From positions 1 to 64,000 of the forward strand of contig CABIZD010000010.1 of NCBI GenBank assembly GCA_902363125.1: 64,000 bases of DNA, read 5' to 3'. Both the position numbers and the translations under genes were made by a program. The stretch is from Coriobacteriaceae bacterium (lineage in GTDB: Bacteria; Actinomycetota; Coriobacteriia; Coriobacteriales; Coriobacteriaceae). Below the pieces are notes generated by a model. The model saw only the letters and a list, made by a program, of their open reading frames with translations, had not been told where the DNA came from and searched no databases. Of this stretch, positions 19,767 to 28,766 are shown in pieces. Every line of letters begins with the position of its first letter. Position 1 is the stretch's first letter.

Positions 19767-22637
19767 ATGAGTCGCCGCAACACCGAGCTGCTCTTGCTCA
19801 TCGCCTCGGCGTTCCCCGTCATCCTGCTGTATGCGATGTACGTCCTCACCGCGGGCGCTGCCATCTCCTTTGAGACGCTCGCCGTACCGATCGGCCTCTT
19901 TGCCGCCTTTGCCGCGGCCCACATTGCCGTGCGCATCTTGGCGCCCGGTGCCGACCCCGCCATCCTGCCCATCGTATTTATACTTTCGGGCATCGGCATC
20001 ACGTTTGTGACGCGTCTCGCCCCCGCTCTCGCCATCTCACAGCTCATCATCCTGTTTGTCTCGGTGGCCCTGATGGTGGGAACGCTCGCGTTGGTTAAGA
20101 ACCTCGACGTGGTCATGCGCTACAAGTACACCTTTGGCATCATCGGCATCATTCTGCTGATGCTGCCTATCTTTATCGGCACCACGATCTCGGGCTCCAA
20201 GCTGTGGATTCGCATCGCGGGCTTTACCATCCAGCCCGGCGAGTTCGCCAAGGTCTTTATCGTGCTGTTCCTGGCCGGGTACCTGGCCGAGAACCGCGAG
20301 CTGCTCTCCATCTCCAACCGCAAGATCTTGGGCTTTAAGATCCCTCGCCTGCGACTGCTACTGCCGTTGTTTGCCGTGTGGGGTGTGTGCCTGCTCGTCG
20401 TCGTCTTCGAACGCGACCTGGGTTCGGCCGTGCTGTTCTACACCATCTTCTTGCTGATGCTCTACGTTGCCACGGGGCGCTTTTCGTATGTCGTTATCGG
20501 CCTTGCGCTCTTAGCCGTTGGAGCCGTGGGCGCCTACAAGTTCCTGTCGCACGTTCAGGTGCGTTTCCAGGTTTGGGTCGATCCGTTTAAGGACGCCCAG
20601 GGTCAGGGCTACCAGATCGTCCAGTCGCTCTTCTCGCTTGCCGATGGCGGTCTGGTCGGTGTTGGCATCGGCAACGGCATGGCCAACAACATCCCTGTCG
20701 TCGAGTCCGACTTTATCTTCTCGGCTATCGGCGAGGAGATGGGCCTTTTGGGCGGCGGCGCCGTGCTCATCCTGTTTATGCTCTTTGCCGTGCGTGGCCT
20801 GACCACAGCTGCCCGCGCTAAATCCGACCTCGCCGCCTTTAGCGCCACCGGTCTTACGGCAGCCATCAGCTTCCAGGCCTTCTTGATCGTTGGCGGCGTT
20901 ACCCGCCTGATCCCGCTGACCGGCGTCACCCTGCCCTTTATGAGCCAGGGCGGCTCCTCGCTGCTGGCGAGCTTTATCATCGTCGCGCTCCTGCTGCGCG
21001 CCGGTGACGAGGCTACCGGACGCGAGGCCGAGCTTACCGGCACCGGCACCATGGCCGCCATCACCGATGATCAGGTCGCATCTGCCGCCGCCCCGACGGG
21101 CACGCGCTTTGCCACCTCGTCTTCCTACGGCAGCGGCAGCCATTCCGTCGGCTCGCGCATGCGACGTCGCCTGCTCGACACGCCTGAATCCGGTGTGCTC
21201 GGCCGCGTTGCGCTCGCCAACCGTCTAACCCGCGCGGTGCTCGCCTTTACGGCGCTGTTCGCCATCCTTATCGGGAACCTCACCTATGTCCAGGTCATTA
21301 AGGCCAAGGACTATCAGGACATGCCGACCAACAACCACACCATCGCCCGCTCCAAGTACATCCAGCGCGGCTCCATCATCACGTCCGACGGCGTGACGCT
21401 GGCCGAGTCGCTGCAGCAGGAGGACGGCACCTACGTACGCTCCTACCCCAACGGTAACCTGGCAGCGCACGTGGTTGGCTACGTGAGCCAGCAGTATGGC
21501 ACCACCGCCATCGAGAGCGTCATGAACGACACGCTCACCGGTTCTAAGGACTACTCTAGCTGGAACAACGCCATCGCGTCGCTCGCGGGCCAGACCCAGC
21601 CGGGCAACACCGCCAAGCTCACCATCGACTCGCGTATCCAGACGGCGGCCGAGCAGGCACTCAAGGGCTTTAAGGGCGCTGTAGTGGTCATCGACCCGCG
21701 TACCGGCGCGGTGCTCGCATGTGCCAGCTCGCCCACCTACGACAACACCAACATCGATGCCCTGCTGCAGACGGGCGGCGGCGAGGACGGCTCCATGTAC
21801 AATCGCGCCATGGACGCGCTGTACACGCCGGGCTCAACGTTTAAGGTCGTTACGCTTTCCGCGGCACTCGAGACCGGTACCGCCAGCCTTACCAGCACCT
21901 ACCAGGCGCCCGGCTCCATGGACATCGGCAACGCACCGGTCACCAACTATGCCAACGAGAGCTACGGCACCATCAGCCTGCAGCAGGCCTTTGCCGTGTC
22001 CTCCAACGTCGTCTTTGGCCAGGTGGCAAACGAAGTTGGCGCAAACACGCTCGTACAGTTTGCCAACGCCTTTGGCTACGGCCAAAAGCTCGGCCAGGAC
22101 CTGACCTCCGCGGCCTCCATCATGGCCGACCCGTCGCTCATGACCGAGTGGGAGACCGCCTGGGCCGGCGCCGGCCAGCCTGTCGGCATGGACCACACGC
22201 CCGGCCCGCAGACCACCGTCATGCAAAACGCCGTGATTGCCGCCGCCATCGCCAACAGTGGCGTGGTCATGGACCCGTACTTTGTAGCCCAGGTACTTGC
22301 CCCGGACGGAACCGTGGTCAAGACCACGCAGTCCCGCTCGCTGGGGCAGGCCGTCAGCTCCGCCACGGCCGACCAGGTCAAGCAGGCCATGCTTGCCGTC
22401 GTCCAGTCCGGCACCGGCACCGATGCCCAGATCCCCGGCGTCAAGGTCGCCGGCAAGACCGGCTCGGCCGAGATCGGCGGCACCAACGTCAACTCTATGT
22501 TCGTTGGCTTTGCACCTTACGATTCACCCACGGTCGCCATCTCGGTGGCCTTGGAGGATTTCGACAAGCATGACGTCAAGGCCACCAAGATCGCCGGTAT
22601 CGTCCTGACCGCGGCGCTTGCCGCACAGGGAGCGTGA
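19767..22637 (+). CDS. Fused FtsW/RodA glycosyltransferase and PBP transpeptidase
   Basis: 956 residues in a single frame. Residues 1 to about 415 are a SEDS protein with about ten TM helices (WIRIAGFTIQPGEFAK, FERDLGSAVLF, GLVGVGIGNGMANN, GVTLPFMSQGGSS). After a Thr/Ser/Ala-rich linker a further TM helix (about 490-510) leads into a class B PBP: PGSTFK near 689, SSN near 744 and KTGSAE near 896 are the three active-site motifs. The two activities are polymerisation and cross-linking of peptidoglycan. In mycobacteria they are separate adjacent genes, rodA and pbpA. No stop or frameshift is seen at the junction. ATG 19767 has AAAGGGAG; a GTG at 19758 overlaps that site and is less likely. Confidence 0.95.
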   Translation: MSRRNTELLLLIASAFPVILLYAMYVLTAGAAISFETLAVPIGLFAAFAAAHIAVRILAPGADPAILPIVFILSGIGITFVTRLAPALAISQLIILFVSVALMVGTLALVKNLDVVMRYKYTFGIIGIILLMLPIFIGTTISGSKLWIRIAGFTIQPGEFAKVFIVLFLAGYLAENRELLSISNRKILGFKIPRLRLLLPLFAVWGVCLLVVVFERDLGSAVLFYTIFLLMLYVATGRFSYVVIGLALLAVGAVGAYKFLSHVQVRFQVWVDPFKDAQGQGYQIVQSLFSLADGGLVGVGIGNGMANNIPVVESDFIFSAIGEEMGLLGGGAVLILFMLFAVRGLTTAARAKSDLAAFSATGLTAAISFQAFLIVGGVTRLIPLTGVTLPFMSQGGSSLLASFIIVALLLRAGDEATGREAELTGTGTMAAITDDQVASAAAPTGTRFATSSSYGSGSHSVGSRMRRRLLDTPESGVLGRVALANRLTRAVLAFTALFAILIGNLTYVQVIKAKDYQDMPTNNHTIARSKYIQRGSIITSDGVTLAESLQQEDGTYVRSYPNGNLAAHVVGYVSQQYGTTAIESVMNDTLTGSKDYSSWNNAIASLAGQTQPGNTAKLTIDSRIQTAAEQALKGFKGAVVVIDPRTGAVLACASSPTYDNTNIDALLQTGGGEDGSMYNRAMDALYTPGSTFKVVTLSAALETGTASLTSTYQAPGSMDIGNAPVTNYANESYGTISLQQAFAVSSNVVFGQVANEVGANTLVQFANAFGYGQKLGQDLTSAASIMADPSLMTEWETAWAGAGQPVGMDHTPGPQTTVMQNAVIAAAIANSGVVMDPYFVAQVLAPDGTVVKTTQSRSLGQAVSSATADQVKQAMLAVVQSGTGTDAQIPGVKVAGKTGSAEIGGTNVNSMFVGFAPYDSPTVAISVALEDFDKHDVKATKIAGIVLTAALAAQGA

Positions 22638-22769
22638 TGCCCATGATCGAATCGGACACCCGAGGCGCGCCGCGGCCGAAGAGTTAGCGGCAACGCGCCA
22701 CACGGCCCCAGCGGCCACATCGTAGGTACTACACACATCGTTGAGCGAATAGTTATGTTAGGAGCAGGA

Positions 22770-24731
22770 ATGGAACAGAGGGTCCTCGGGGGAAGATACC
22801 TCCTCAAGGATAAGGTGGGAACGGGCGGCATGGCGACCGTCTACCGTGCACAGGACCAGGTCCTCGACCGCACGGTCGCCGTCAAGATCATGCTGCCGCA
22901 GTATGCCGGCGACGCAACCTTCGCCGCACGCTTTAAGCAGGAGGCCCAGGCAGCAGCCGGTCTCTCCTCCCCCTATATCGTGGGCGTCTACGATTGGGGC
23001 AAGGACGGCGACACCTATTACATCGTCATGGAGTACCTGCGCGGCACCGACCTTAAGAGCGGCATCAAGAGCCACGGCGCCCTCGACCCCAAGAAGGTCG
23101 CCCAGATCGGCTCGCAGATCAGCTCTGCGCTTTCGGTCGCCCACAAGCACGAGATCATCCACCGCGACATTAAGCCGCAGAACATCATGGTGCTGCCCGA
23201 CGGCAACATCAAGGTGATGGACTTTGGCATCGCGCGTGCCAAGAACAGCCACCTCACGCAAGACAACAACGTGCTGGGAACCGCCCACTACGTCAGCCCC
23301 GAGCAGACCCGCGGTCAGGACCTCGGCCCCACCTCGGATATCTACTCGCTAGGCGTCGTGATGTACGAGTGCGCCACCGGCCGCGTTCCCTTTGACGGTG
23401 ACGACGCCATCTCGGTCGCACTCAAGCAGGTCAACGAGCTGCCTATTCCGCCGAGCCAGATCAACTCCGGTGTCGACGCCGACCTTGAGCGCATCATCCT
23501 CAAGTGCATGGAGAAAGACCCGGCAAACCGCTTCCAGACCGCCGACGAGCTGCGTCAGGTGCTCAACAGCTACCTGTCGGGCCGTGCCGTCAACGTCTCG
23601 GAGCCCACGCGCATCATCGGTGCCCCCGGTGAGCTGGGCGCCACCAAGACTCGCGAGCTTTCCGATCAGACGCGCGCCATGGTGCGTCCCGTCTCGGGCG
23701 TGAGCGGCCAGAATACCACCCGTAGCTCGGTTTCGGGCTCCACCGGCTCCTACGAGGTCGAAAAGCCCAAATCCAACAAGAACAAGATCATCGCCGCCGT
23801 GGTGGCAGCCGTTGCCGTCATCTGCATCGTGGTGGCCTTTGCCACAGGACTCTTTGGCGGCGAGCAGGTCACCGTGCCCGATGTGCTGGGCAAGGACCAG
23901 CAGACTGCCGTCGAGCTGATCAAGGAAGCCGGCCTCGAGGTCGGCACCATCGACCAAAGCTACAACGACGATGTCGACGAGGGCAAGGTCGCCGAGCAGA
24001 CGCCCAACGGCAACACCAAGAAGGCCAAGGGCACCAAGGTGAACCTGGTAATCTCCAAGGGTCCCAAGCCCTCCGAGAAGGTTGAGGTTCCCCATCTTGT
24101 CGGCCTGACCAAGGACCAGGCCGAGGCCGCGCTGGCAAGCGTTGGCCTGAAGGGCAACGCCTCCGAGGAGGCCAACGAGGCCGATGAGGGTCAGGTCTTT
24201 GAGCAGGGCACCGAAGCCGGTAAGGAAGTCGCGAAGGGCACGACCATCTCGTACAAGGTCTCGAGCGGCCCGGATACCACGTCCGTCCCCGATCTGACCG
24301 ACATGACCGAGGCCCAGGCGCGCAACGCCCTCGATATGGCAGGCTTTGGCGTCGACGTTAGCTACCAGGAGAACGACTCGGTTACCGAGGGCACCGTGAT
24401 CAGCTGGAACCCCAGTGGCAAGCAGAAGCCCGGCGCCACGATTACCGTCGTCATTGCCAAGAAGTCCGGCAAGGCCAGTGTTCCGGGCAACCTGTACGGC
24501 AAGAGCATCTCCGCCGCCGTCACCGCGCTCAACAACGCCGGTTTCTATAACATTGGCTTCTGTGACCAGAACGGCAATCCCGTAAGCGGTAACGAGGATG
24601 CCACCGTTACGGGCGTCTCCCCCACCGGCAAGCAGTCCACCGACAGCACGATCACGCTAACAGTCGCACTTTCTGGCTCGGGCTCTGACTCTGGCTCGGG
24701 CACGGGTGACGATTCCGGTACGAACAACTAG
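22770..24731 (+). CDS. pknB: PknB-type Ser/Thr kinase with four PASTA repeats
   Basis: 653 residues. Cytoplasmic kinase domain (about 8-270: KVGTGGMATVYRAQD, VAVKIM, HRDIKPQN near 131, MDFGIAR near 151), a linker, one TM helix (about 339-362), then four extracytoplasmic PASTA repeats (about 365-640: VTVPDVLGKDQQTA, VEVPHLVGLTKDQAE, SVPDLTDMTEAQAR, ASVPGNLYGKSISA) and a Ser/Gly tail. PASTA domains sense muropeptides or lipid II, and PknB controls growth and division. Its own ribosome site (TTAGGAG) at a 133-bp gap after the FtsW-PBP gene leaves room for a separate promoter. A strong terminator follows at 24783. Confidence 0.96.
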   Translation: MEQRVLGGRYLLKDKVGTGGMATVYRAQDQVLDRTVAVKIMLPQYAGDATFAARFKQEAQAAAGLSSPYIVGVYDWGKDGDTYYIVMEYLRGTDLKSGIKSHGALDPKKVAQIGSQISSALSVAHKHEIIHRDIKPQNIMVLPDGNIKVMDFGIARAKNSHLTQDNNVLGTAHYVSPEQTRGQDLGPTSDIYSLGVVMYECATGRVPFDGDDAISVALKQVNELPIPPSQINSGVDADLERIILKCMEKDPANRFQTADELRQVLNSYLSGRAVNVSEPTRIIGAPGELGATKTRELSDQTRAMVRPVSGVSGQNTTRSSVSGSTGSYEVEKPKSNKNKIIAAVVAAVAVICIVVAFATGLFGGEQVTVPDVLGKDQQTAVELIKEAGLEVGTIDQSYNDDVDEGKVAEQTPNGNTKKAKGTKVNLVISKGPKPSEKVEVPHLVGLTKDQAEAALASVGLKGNASEEANEADEGQVFEQGTEAGKEVAKGTTISYKVSSGPDTTSVPDLTDMTEAQARNALDMAGFGVDVSYQENDSVTEGTVISWNPSGKQKPGATITVVIAKKSGKASVPGNLYGKSISAAVTALNNAGFYNIGFCDQNGNPVSGNEDATVTGVSPTGKQSTDSTITLTVALSGSGSDSGSGTGDDSGTNN

Positions 24732-24782
24732 TCGCCACCCCACCGCTCATCACGGCTTTCGCCGCAAACATATTCGCTCACA

Positions 24783-24823
24783 GGCGCCCGCTTGCTCCCC
24801 CAGCAAGCGGGCGCCTCGTTTTT
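24783..24823 (+). terminator. Rho-independent terminator after pknB
   Basis: Perfect 14-bp GC-rich stem (24783-24796 with 24802-24815), loop CCCCC, then TCGTTTTT. It ends the kinase/cell-wall operon. Confidence 0.92.
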
Positions 24824-24835
24824 GACATGGCATGA

Positions 24836-24904
24836 ACCAGAAGAGCCCGGCACCTTAGCGGTACCGGGCTCGATATTCCTCTGGTGCCCCCGGGCGGATT
24901 CGAA
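24836..24904. repeat. 69-bp repeat copy 1: tRNA-Arg 3' end plus terminator
   Basis: Matches 24964-25032 with one difference. It contains the last 23 bases of the tRNA-Arg gene (24882-24904 on the minus strand, including CCA) and its downstream hairpin, but not the rest of the tRNA. Confidence 0.88.
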
Positions 24905-24931
24905 AACTCCCCCCGCGGGGAAATTGGTGAC

Positions 24932-24959
24932 GCGGGTGTCGACGGCTCGAATCCTGCCC
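24932..24959 (+). repeat. Inverted fragment resembling the tRNA-Arg T-arm
   Basis: 28 bases starting GCGGGTGTCGACGG read on the plus strand like the T-arm region of the minus-strand tRNA-Arg, with one substitution and one insertion. It lies between the two direct 69-bp repeats. Confidence 0.6.
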
Positions 24960-24963
24960 TTAG

Positions 24964-25032
24964 ACCAGAAGAGCCCGGCACCGTAGCGGTACCGGGCTCG
25001 ATATTCCTCTGGTGCCCCCGGGCGGATTCGAA
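24964..25032. repeat. 69-bp repeat copy 2, overlapping the tRNA-Arg gene
   Basis: This is the functional copy, covering the terminator hairpin and the 3' 23 bases of tRNA-Arg (25010-25032). Confidence 0.88.
24971..24999 (-). terminator. Hairpin terminator after tRNA-Arg
   Basis: GAGCCCGG (24971-24978) pairs with CCGGGCTC (24992-24999), extended by an ACC/GGT inner helix. It begins 10 bases after the tRNA CCA on the minus strand; only a short U-rich stretch (TTCT) follows. Confidence 0.6.
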
Positions 25033-25085
25033 CCGTCGACACCCGCTTTAGGAGAGCGGTGCTCTATCCCCTGAGCTACGGAGGC
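25010..25085 (-). tRNA. tRNA-Arg (anticodon CCU)
   Basis: 76 bases with encoded CCA. Acceptor GCCTCCG pairs with CGGGGGC (one G-U). The D-arm has AGCTCAGGGGATAGAGC, the anticodon stem CCGCT/AGCGG encloses CTCCTAA (anticodon CCT at 34-36), and the T-loop is GGTTCGAATCC. It reads AGG codons. Confidence 0.96.
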
Positions 25086-25143
25086 ATGTTGTACTAGTGT
25101 AGCAGATTTACTGCATCGCAATACGTCGCATGACTAGACTTCG

Positions 25144-25212
25144 AAGTTGCGGTGGAATAGTTCCTGTTTGAAGCATCTAAAGCCGTATTTAGGAACTATT
25201 TCACCGCAACTT
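25144..25212. repeat. Long palindromic element, copy 1 (22-bp arms, 25-nt loop)
   Basis: Arms 25144-25165 and 25191-25212 pair over 22 bp with a single G-U position. The same arms and a loop of equal length recur at 51884-51950. It lies 8 bp past the stop of the DUF956-like gene (minus strand). Possible roles are a terminator or mRNA 3' stabiliser, or a non-autonomous mobile repeat. Confidence 0.82.
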
Positions 25213-25220
25213 ATGAGGAG

Positions 25221-25619
25221 CTAGTTACCTTTGTGGAAGAGGTTTTTGATAACGGACGGGATGCTCTTGGCGCCCTTGGCAGTCACATCGATAAAGTCGG
25301 GCGAACGCACGAGCTTATCCTCGTCGACGTACTTGCGGACCGCACGAAGCGTCTCTTTGTCGTCGCGCGTCGAAAACGTAAAGTGACCGTTATCCTTGGT
25401 GAAGATGGCAAAACGCGTAATCTTCTTGGTGCCGCGCAAAACCTCGGCGGCAATATAGTCGACCTCGTCCCACGGGATCTGAATATAATCCTCGGGATTG
25501 CGCTCGTTATAGTACTCAAACGCCTTATTGCCCACCATCACGTTACCGTGGCTGGTAAGCCCCATCAGGCAGGTTGCCGGCGTTGCCAGATCGACCGTGC
25601 TGTTCTGAGATTGCGCCAT
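25221..25619 (-). CDS. DUF956-family protein of mannose PTS operons
   Basis: 132 residues, soluble. It resembles the DUF956 proteins (sometimes called ManO-like) that sit at the end of mannose-PTS operons in Firmicutes and actinobacteria; a regulatory link to the PTS has been suggested there, but the mechanism is not established. Visible are a central IPWDEVDYIAAEVL segment and basic residues near the C-terminus. ATG 25619 is used, because the residues upstream lack a plausible start. It follows the IID gene by 120 bp. Confidence 0.75.
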   Translation of the reverse strand: MAQSQNSTVDLATPATCLMGLTSHGNVMVGNKAFEYYNERNPEDYIQIPWDEVDYIAAEVLRGTKKITRFAIFTKDNGHFTFSTRDDKETLRAVRKYVDEDKLVRSPDFIDVTAKGAKSIPSVIKNLFHKGN

Positions 25620-25739
25620 GCGCGCCTCGCCCTCCAAATAAAACAATCGGACCGCATCCAGTGTACCCACCGGGTGCGGTCCGTTTCAATGGCTCAAAAG
25701 CCCTTACCTAGCAACTCTCGGTCTTAAGCCGAAACATGC

Positions 25740-26660
25740 TTACATGAAGCCGCAGAAGCGACCGATGATGCCGACGGCGAAGAGAGCCAGGATGATGACG
25801 ATCGGGCTGACCTTCTTCTTGAGGAGCTTGCAGACCAGCAGGGTCAGGCACACGGCGGCAAGGCCGGGGATGAGCTGATCGAGGTTGGCCTGAAGCGTGG
25901 TGACCTTCATCTGATCAAGGGCGGTAGCACCGATGGAGTTATACATCGTCAGCGCTTCCTTGATACCCTCGGAACCGGAGGGCAGGCTAGCCCAGTCGAT
26001 AAAGGCGCCAGCAGACTGCTTGACCGTGGAGACGATCGGGGTGAAGGAAATGGACACCCAGCGCTCGACCAGGGCGCCGATGATGAACATACCCAGGATG
26101 GAAGCGCCCTCGGTAACCTTGCCCATCAGACCGCCGGAGAGGTCCTTGGCGATGGAGGAGCCGACCTTGTAGCCAAACTCCTGCGTGTACCACAGGAAGG
26201 CGTAACGGATGATGTTCCACGCGAAGAAGAACAGCAGCGGACCGGCGATGCTACCGGACAGGGCCAGGGAAGCGCCCAGAGCACCCAGAATCGGGCGAAG
26301 GGTGAACCAGAAGACGGGGTCGCCGACACCGGCGAGCGGGCCCATCATACCGACCTTGACGCCCTGAATGGCGACGTCATCGATCGGAGCACCGTTGGCG
26401 CGCTCCTCCTCGAGGGCGAGGGTAACGCCAATGACGGGGGCGGAAACATAGGGGTGGGTGTTATAGAACTCCAGGTGGCGCTTAAGAGCGGCAATCTGGT
26501 CATCCTTGCTGGTGTAGAGCTTCTTGATCGCAGGGATCATTGCGAAGCACCAGCCGCCGTTCTGCATACGTTCGTAGTTCCACGAGCCCTGAAGGAACTG
26601 ATGACGGAAGCAAACCTTCTTGCGGTCAGCCTTGGTGAGCTGAATCTTGTTCTCTGCCAT
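25740..26660 (-). CDS. PTS mannose/fructose/sorbose family subunit IID
   Basis: 306 residues. Together with IIC it forms the membrane channel of a mannose-family PTS, which takes up and phosphorylates hexoses. The N-terminal part (RHQFLQGSWNYERMQNGGWCFAMIPAIKKLY) and VKVGMMGPLAGVGDPVFWFTLRPI are family hallmarks. Hydrophobic segments lie in the middle and at the C-terminus. ATG 26660 has GGAGGGG 10 bases upstream; it follows IIC by 16 bp. Confidence 0.95.
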   Translation of the reverse strand: MAENKIQLTKADRKKVCFRHQFLQGSWNYERMQNGGWCFAMIPAIKKLYTSKDDQIAALKRHLEFYNTHPYVSAPVIGVTLALEEERANGAPIDDVAIQGVKVGMMGPLAGVGDPVFWFTLRPILGALGASLALSGSIAGPLLFFFAWNIIRYAFLWYTQEFGYKVGSSIAKDLSGGLMGKVTEGASILGMFIIGALVERWVSISFTPIVSTVKQSAGAFIDWASLPSGSEGIKEALTMYNSIGATALDQMKVTTLQANLDQLIPGLAAVCLTLLVCKLLKKKVSPIVIILALFAVGIIGRFCGFM

Positions 26661-26676
26661 ATGTATCACTCCCCTC

Positions 26677-27495
26677 CTACTCGTAATCGTTCAGAATGTC
26701 GCCGAGCGGGTCGCCGGAGCCACCGCCCATGCCGCCACCCTGCTTGGCCAGATCCTTAAGGCCAAGGTAGATGAGGGCAAGGGAGATGCCGATGAGACCA
26801 AGGGCGATCAGCGTGAGCTGAGGGATGGCAGCAAGGACAAAGCCGAGGACGAAGAACGGCCAGGTCTCCTTGGTGGCCATCATGTTGATGACCATGGCGT
26901 AACCGACGGAAGCGACCATGCCGCCGCCGACAGCCATGCCGCCGGACAGCCAGTCGGGCATAGCGTTAAGCGCGTTGGTAACGGCCTCGGCCGGGATGAC
27001 GCACAGAAGCACTGCCGGGATGGCGATACGAAGGCCCTGCATGAGGATGGCAGCGTACTGCCAGCGCTCGATGCCGGAGAAGTCGCCCTTCTCGGCGCAA
27101 CCGTCCATGGCGTGAGCGATAGCGGTAGCAATGGTACGGCAGATCATGGTCAGGAACAGACCAGCGACCGACAGCGGGACGGCGACGGCGATGGCCGCGG
27201 TAACGGCCTTGGCCGAATCAGTGGCGCCGCCGTTGAGGGCGAGCACCATGATGATCGAAGAAGCGACCGAGGCCAGAGCGGCGTCAGGCGCGACAGCGGC
27301 GCCGACGTTAGCCCAGCCAAGGGCCATCATCTGGAGCGAACCGCCCAGGAGGATGCCCTCCTGAAGGTGACCGGTTACGAGACCGATAAGCGTGCATGCC
27401 ACGAGCGGCTGATGGAACTGGAACTCATCCAGAATGCCTTCCATACCGGCAAGCAACGCGACAATCGCAACAAGCAGAATAGTGATTGCAGACAT
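26677..27495 (-). CDS. PTS mannose/fructose/sorbose family subunit IIC
   Basis: 272 residues, almost entirely hydrophobic. It is the sugar-binding membrane subunit. Recognisable segments are the N-terminal FQFHQPLVACTLIGLVTGHLQEGILLGGSLQMMALGW region and the conserved GGGMVASVGYAMVINMM. A Gly-rich tail closes the protein. It lies between IIAB (18 bp upstream) and IID (16 bp downstream) in one operon. Confidence 0.96.
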   Translation of the reverse strand: MSAITILLVAIVALLAGMEGILDEFQFHQPLVACTLIGLVTGHLQEGILLGGSLQMMALGWANVGAAVAPDAALASVASSIIMVLALNGGATDSAKAVTAAIAVAVPLSVAGLFLTMICRTIATAIAHAMDGCAEKGDFSGIERWQYAAILMQGLRIAIPAVLLCVIPAEAVTNALNAMPDWLSGGMAVGGGMVASVGYAMVINMMATKETWPFFVLGFVLAAIPQLTLIALGLIGISLALIYLGLKDLAKQGGGMGGGSGDPLGDILNDYE

Positions 27496-27513
27496 GTATC
27501 GGACCCTCCTTTA

Positions 27514-28503
27514 CTATGCTTGAGCGGCCAGTTCGGCCTTAGCTTTCTTCAACATGGCGTCGAGATCCTCGGAGGAATCCGAAGGAACCTTGCGAACCTC
27601 GAACTTGACGCCCTTGGCCTTGAGAGCCTCGAGAGTCTTGACGTCGTCATCGCCCATGGCGACGGCGTTGGTGACGACGACCTTGCCCTTGGAGTGAGCC
27701 ATGGAACCGATGTTGACTTCCTTGATGTCGACGCCGGCCTCGATGGCCTTGAGCAGATCCTGCGGGTTCTCGAAGAGCAGCATGGCCTTGGTGTCACCAA
27801 AGCGCGTGTCCTTGACGACCTCGGCCATCTTCTTGATGGGCACGACGTTGGCATGGACTCCCGGAGGGGCAGCCTGCTCGATCATGGTCTTGCGGAGCTC
27901 GTCGTGAGCAACGCCGTCGGAAACCACGATGATGCGGTTGGGGTTGATCTGCTTGGTCCACGTGGTGGCCACCTGACCATGAAGCAGACGGGTGTCGATA
28001 CGGACGTGGGCAATCTTGATGTGCCCGTCGCCGATGACCGTTCCCGGAGGAATGGCGCCTGCAGGAGCAGCGGCGGCCGCAGCCGGCTTCTTCTCCTCGG
28101 GCTCCAGAGACTCGGGCTTGACGCGCACGCCAGCCTTAGCCTCAGTCACGAGATGTTTTGCGATCGCATGTGCAGTGTTCTTTGCGTCAAAGCGCTGCGA
28201 ATATGCCTCGATGAGCATAGGCAGGTTGACACCGGTGACGATAGCCCAGGAATCGTGGCCCTCGATGAGCCCGCTGATCTGGTTGAACGGCGTGCCGCCC
28301 CACAGATCAACGAGGAAGAGCACCTGCTCCTGGTCCTCGAAGGAAGCGACTGCTTCCTCGACCTTGGCACGGAAGTCGTCGGGGCCCATGCTCGGCTCGA
28401 GCGAGACCACGGCAACAGACGGCTGATCGCCAAAGACCATCGAGCCCGTCTGCTTGATTCCAGCTGCCAAGTCCCCGTGGCTAGCAAGAACAATACTTAC
28501 CAT
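27514..28503 (-). CDS. PTS mannose family fused IIAB component
   Basis: 329 residues. The IIA domain (about 1-125) carries the phosphorylated histidine in VLASHGDLA (His9) and the FLVDLWGGTPFNQ segment. An Ala/Pro/Lys-rich hinge (about 130-155) joins it to the IIB domain, whose active histidine lies in RIDTRLLHGQV near residue 174. IIA takes phosphate from HPr and hands it to IIB, which phosphorylates the sugar at IIC/IID. ATG 28503 is spaced 7 bases from AAGGAGG; the GTG just before it is too close. It is the first gene of the operon. Confidence 0.95.
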   Translation of the reverse strand: MVSIVLASHGDLAAGIKQTGSMVFGDQPSVAVVSLEPSMGPDDFRAKVEEAVASFEDQEQVLFLVDLWGGTPFNQISGLIEGHDSWAIVTGVNLPMLIEAYSQRFDAKNTAHAIAKHLVTEAKAGVRVKPESLEPEEKKPAAAAAAPAGAIPPGTVIGDGHIKIAHVRIDTRLLHGQVATTWTKQINPNRIIVVSDGVAHDELRKTMIEQAAPPGVHANVVPIKKMAEVVKDTRFGDTKAMLLFENPQDLLKAIEAGVDIKEVNIGSMAHSKGKVVVTNAVAMGDDDVKTLEALKAKGVKFEVRKVPSDSSEDLDAMLKKAKAELAAQA

Positions 28504-28573
28504 CACATAACCTCCTTTTTGTCTACGTATTTCCTACACGACATGAAAGGAGTATACCTGTTTGGATTGTGGA

Positions 28574-28615
28574 ATTATAGCTAAATTCGCAAAAGGTTGG
28601 ATTATTTGTTTAAAC
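28574..28615 (-). promoter_or_regulatory. Candidate PTS promoter and TTTGTTTAAAC site
   Basis: TATAAT (minus strand, 28574-28579) is a perfect -10 about 70 bp before the IIAB start; the -35 is poor. TTTGTTTAAAC (28605-28615, with palindromic core GTTTAAAC) lies just upstream and recurs at 28767-28777, suggesting an activator or repressor pair. The surrounding 28504-28840 gap is unusually AT-rich and otherwise holds no gene. Confidence 0.45.
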
Positions 28616-28766
28616 GTCTAAGTTTGTTACAAATTGGTTACGTTGCTGGTTTACAGCTCATTGCCTGCTAAAACGTGATTTGCTGATTGTTTTCAAAGAC
28701 ATATAAAGGTGCACCGTTCGTTAAGACCGCTTTTAGGTGAATCCCAATGCGTCTGCGTGCCACCAT

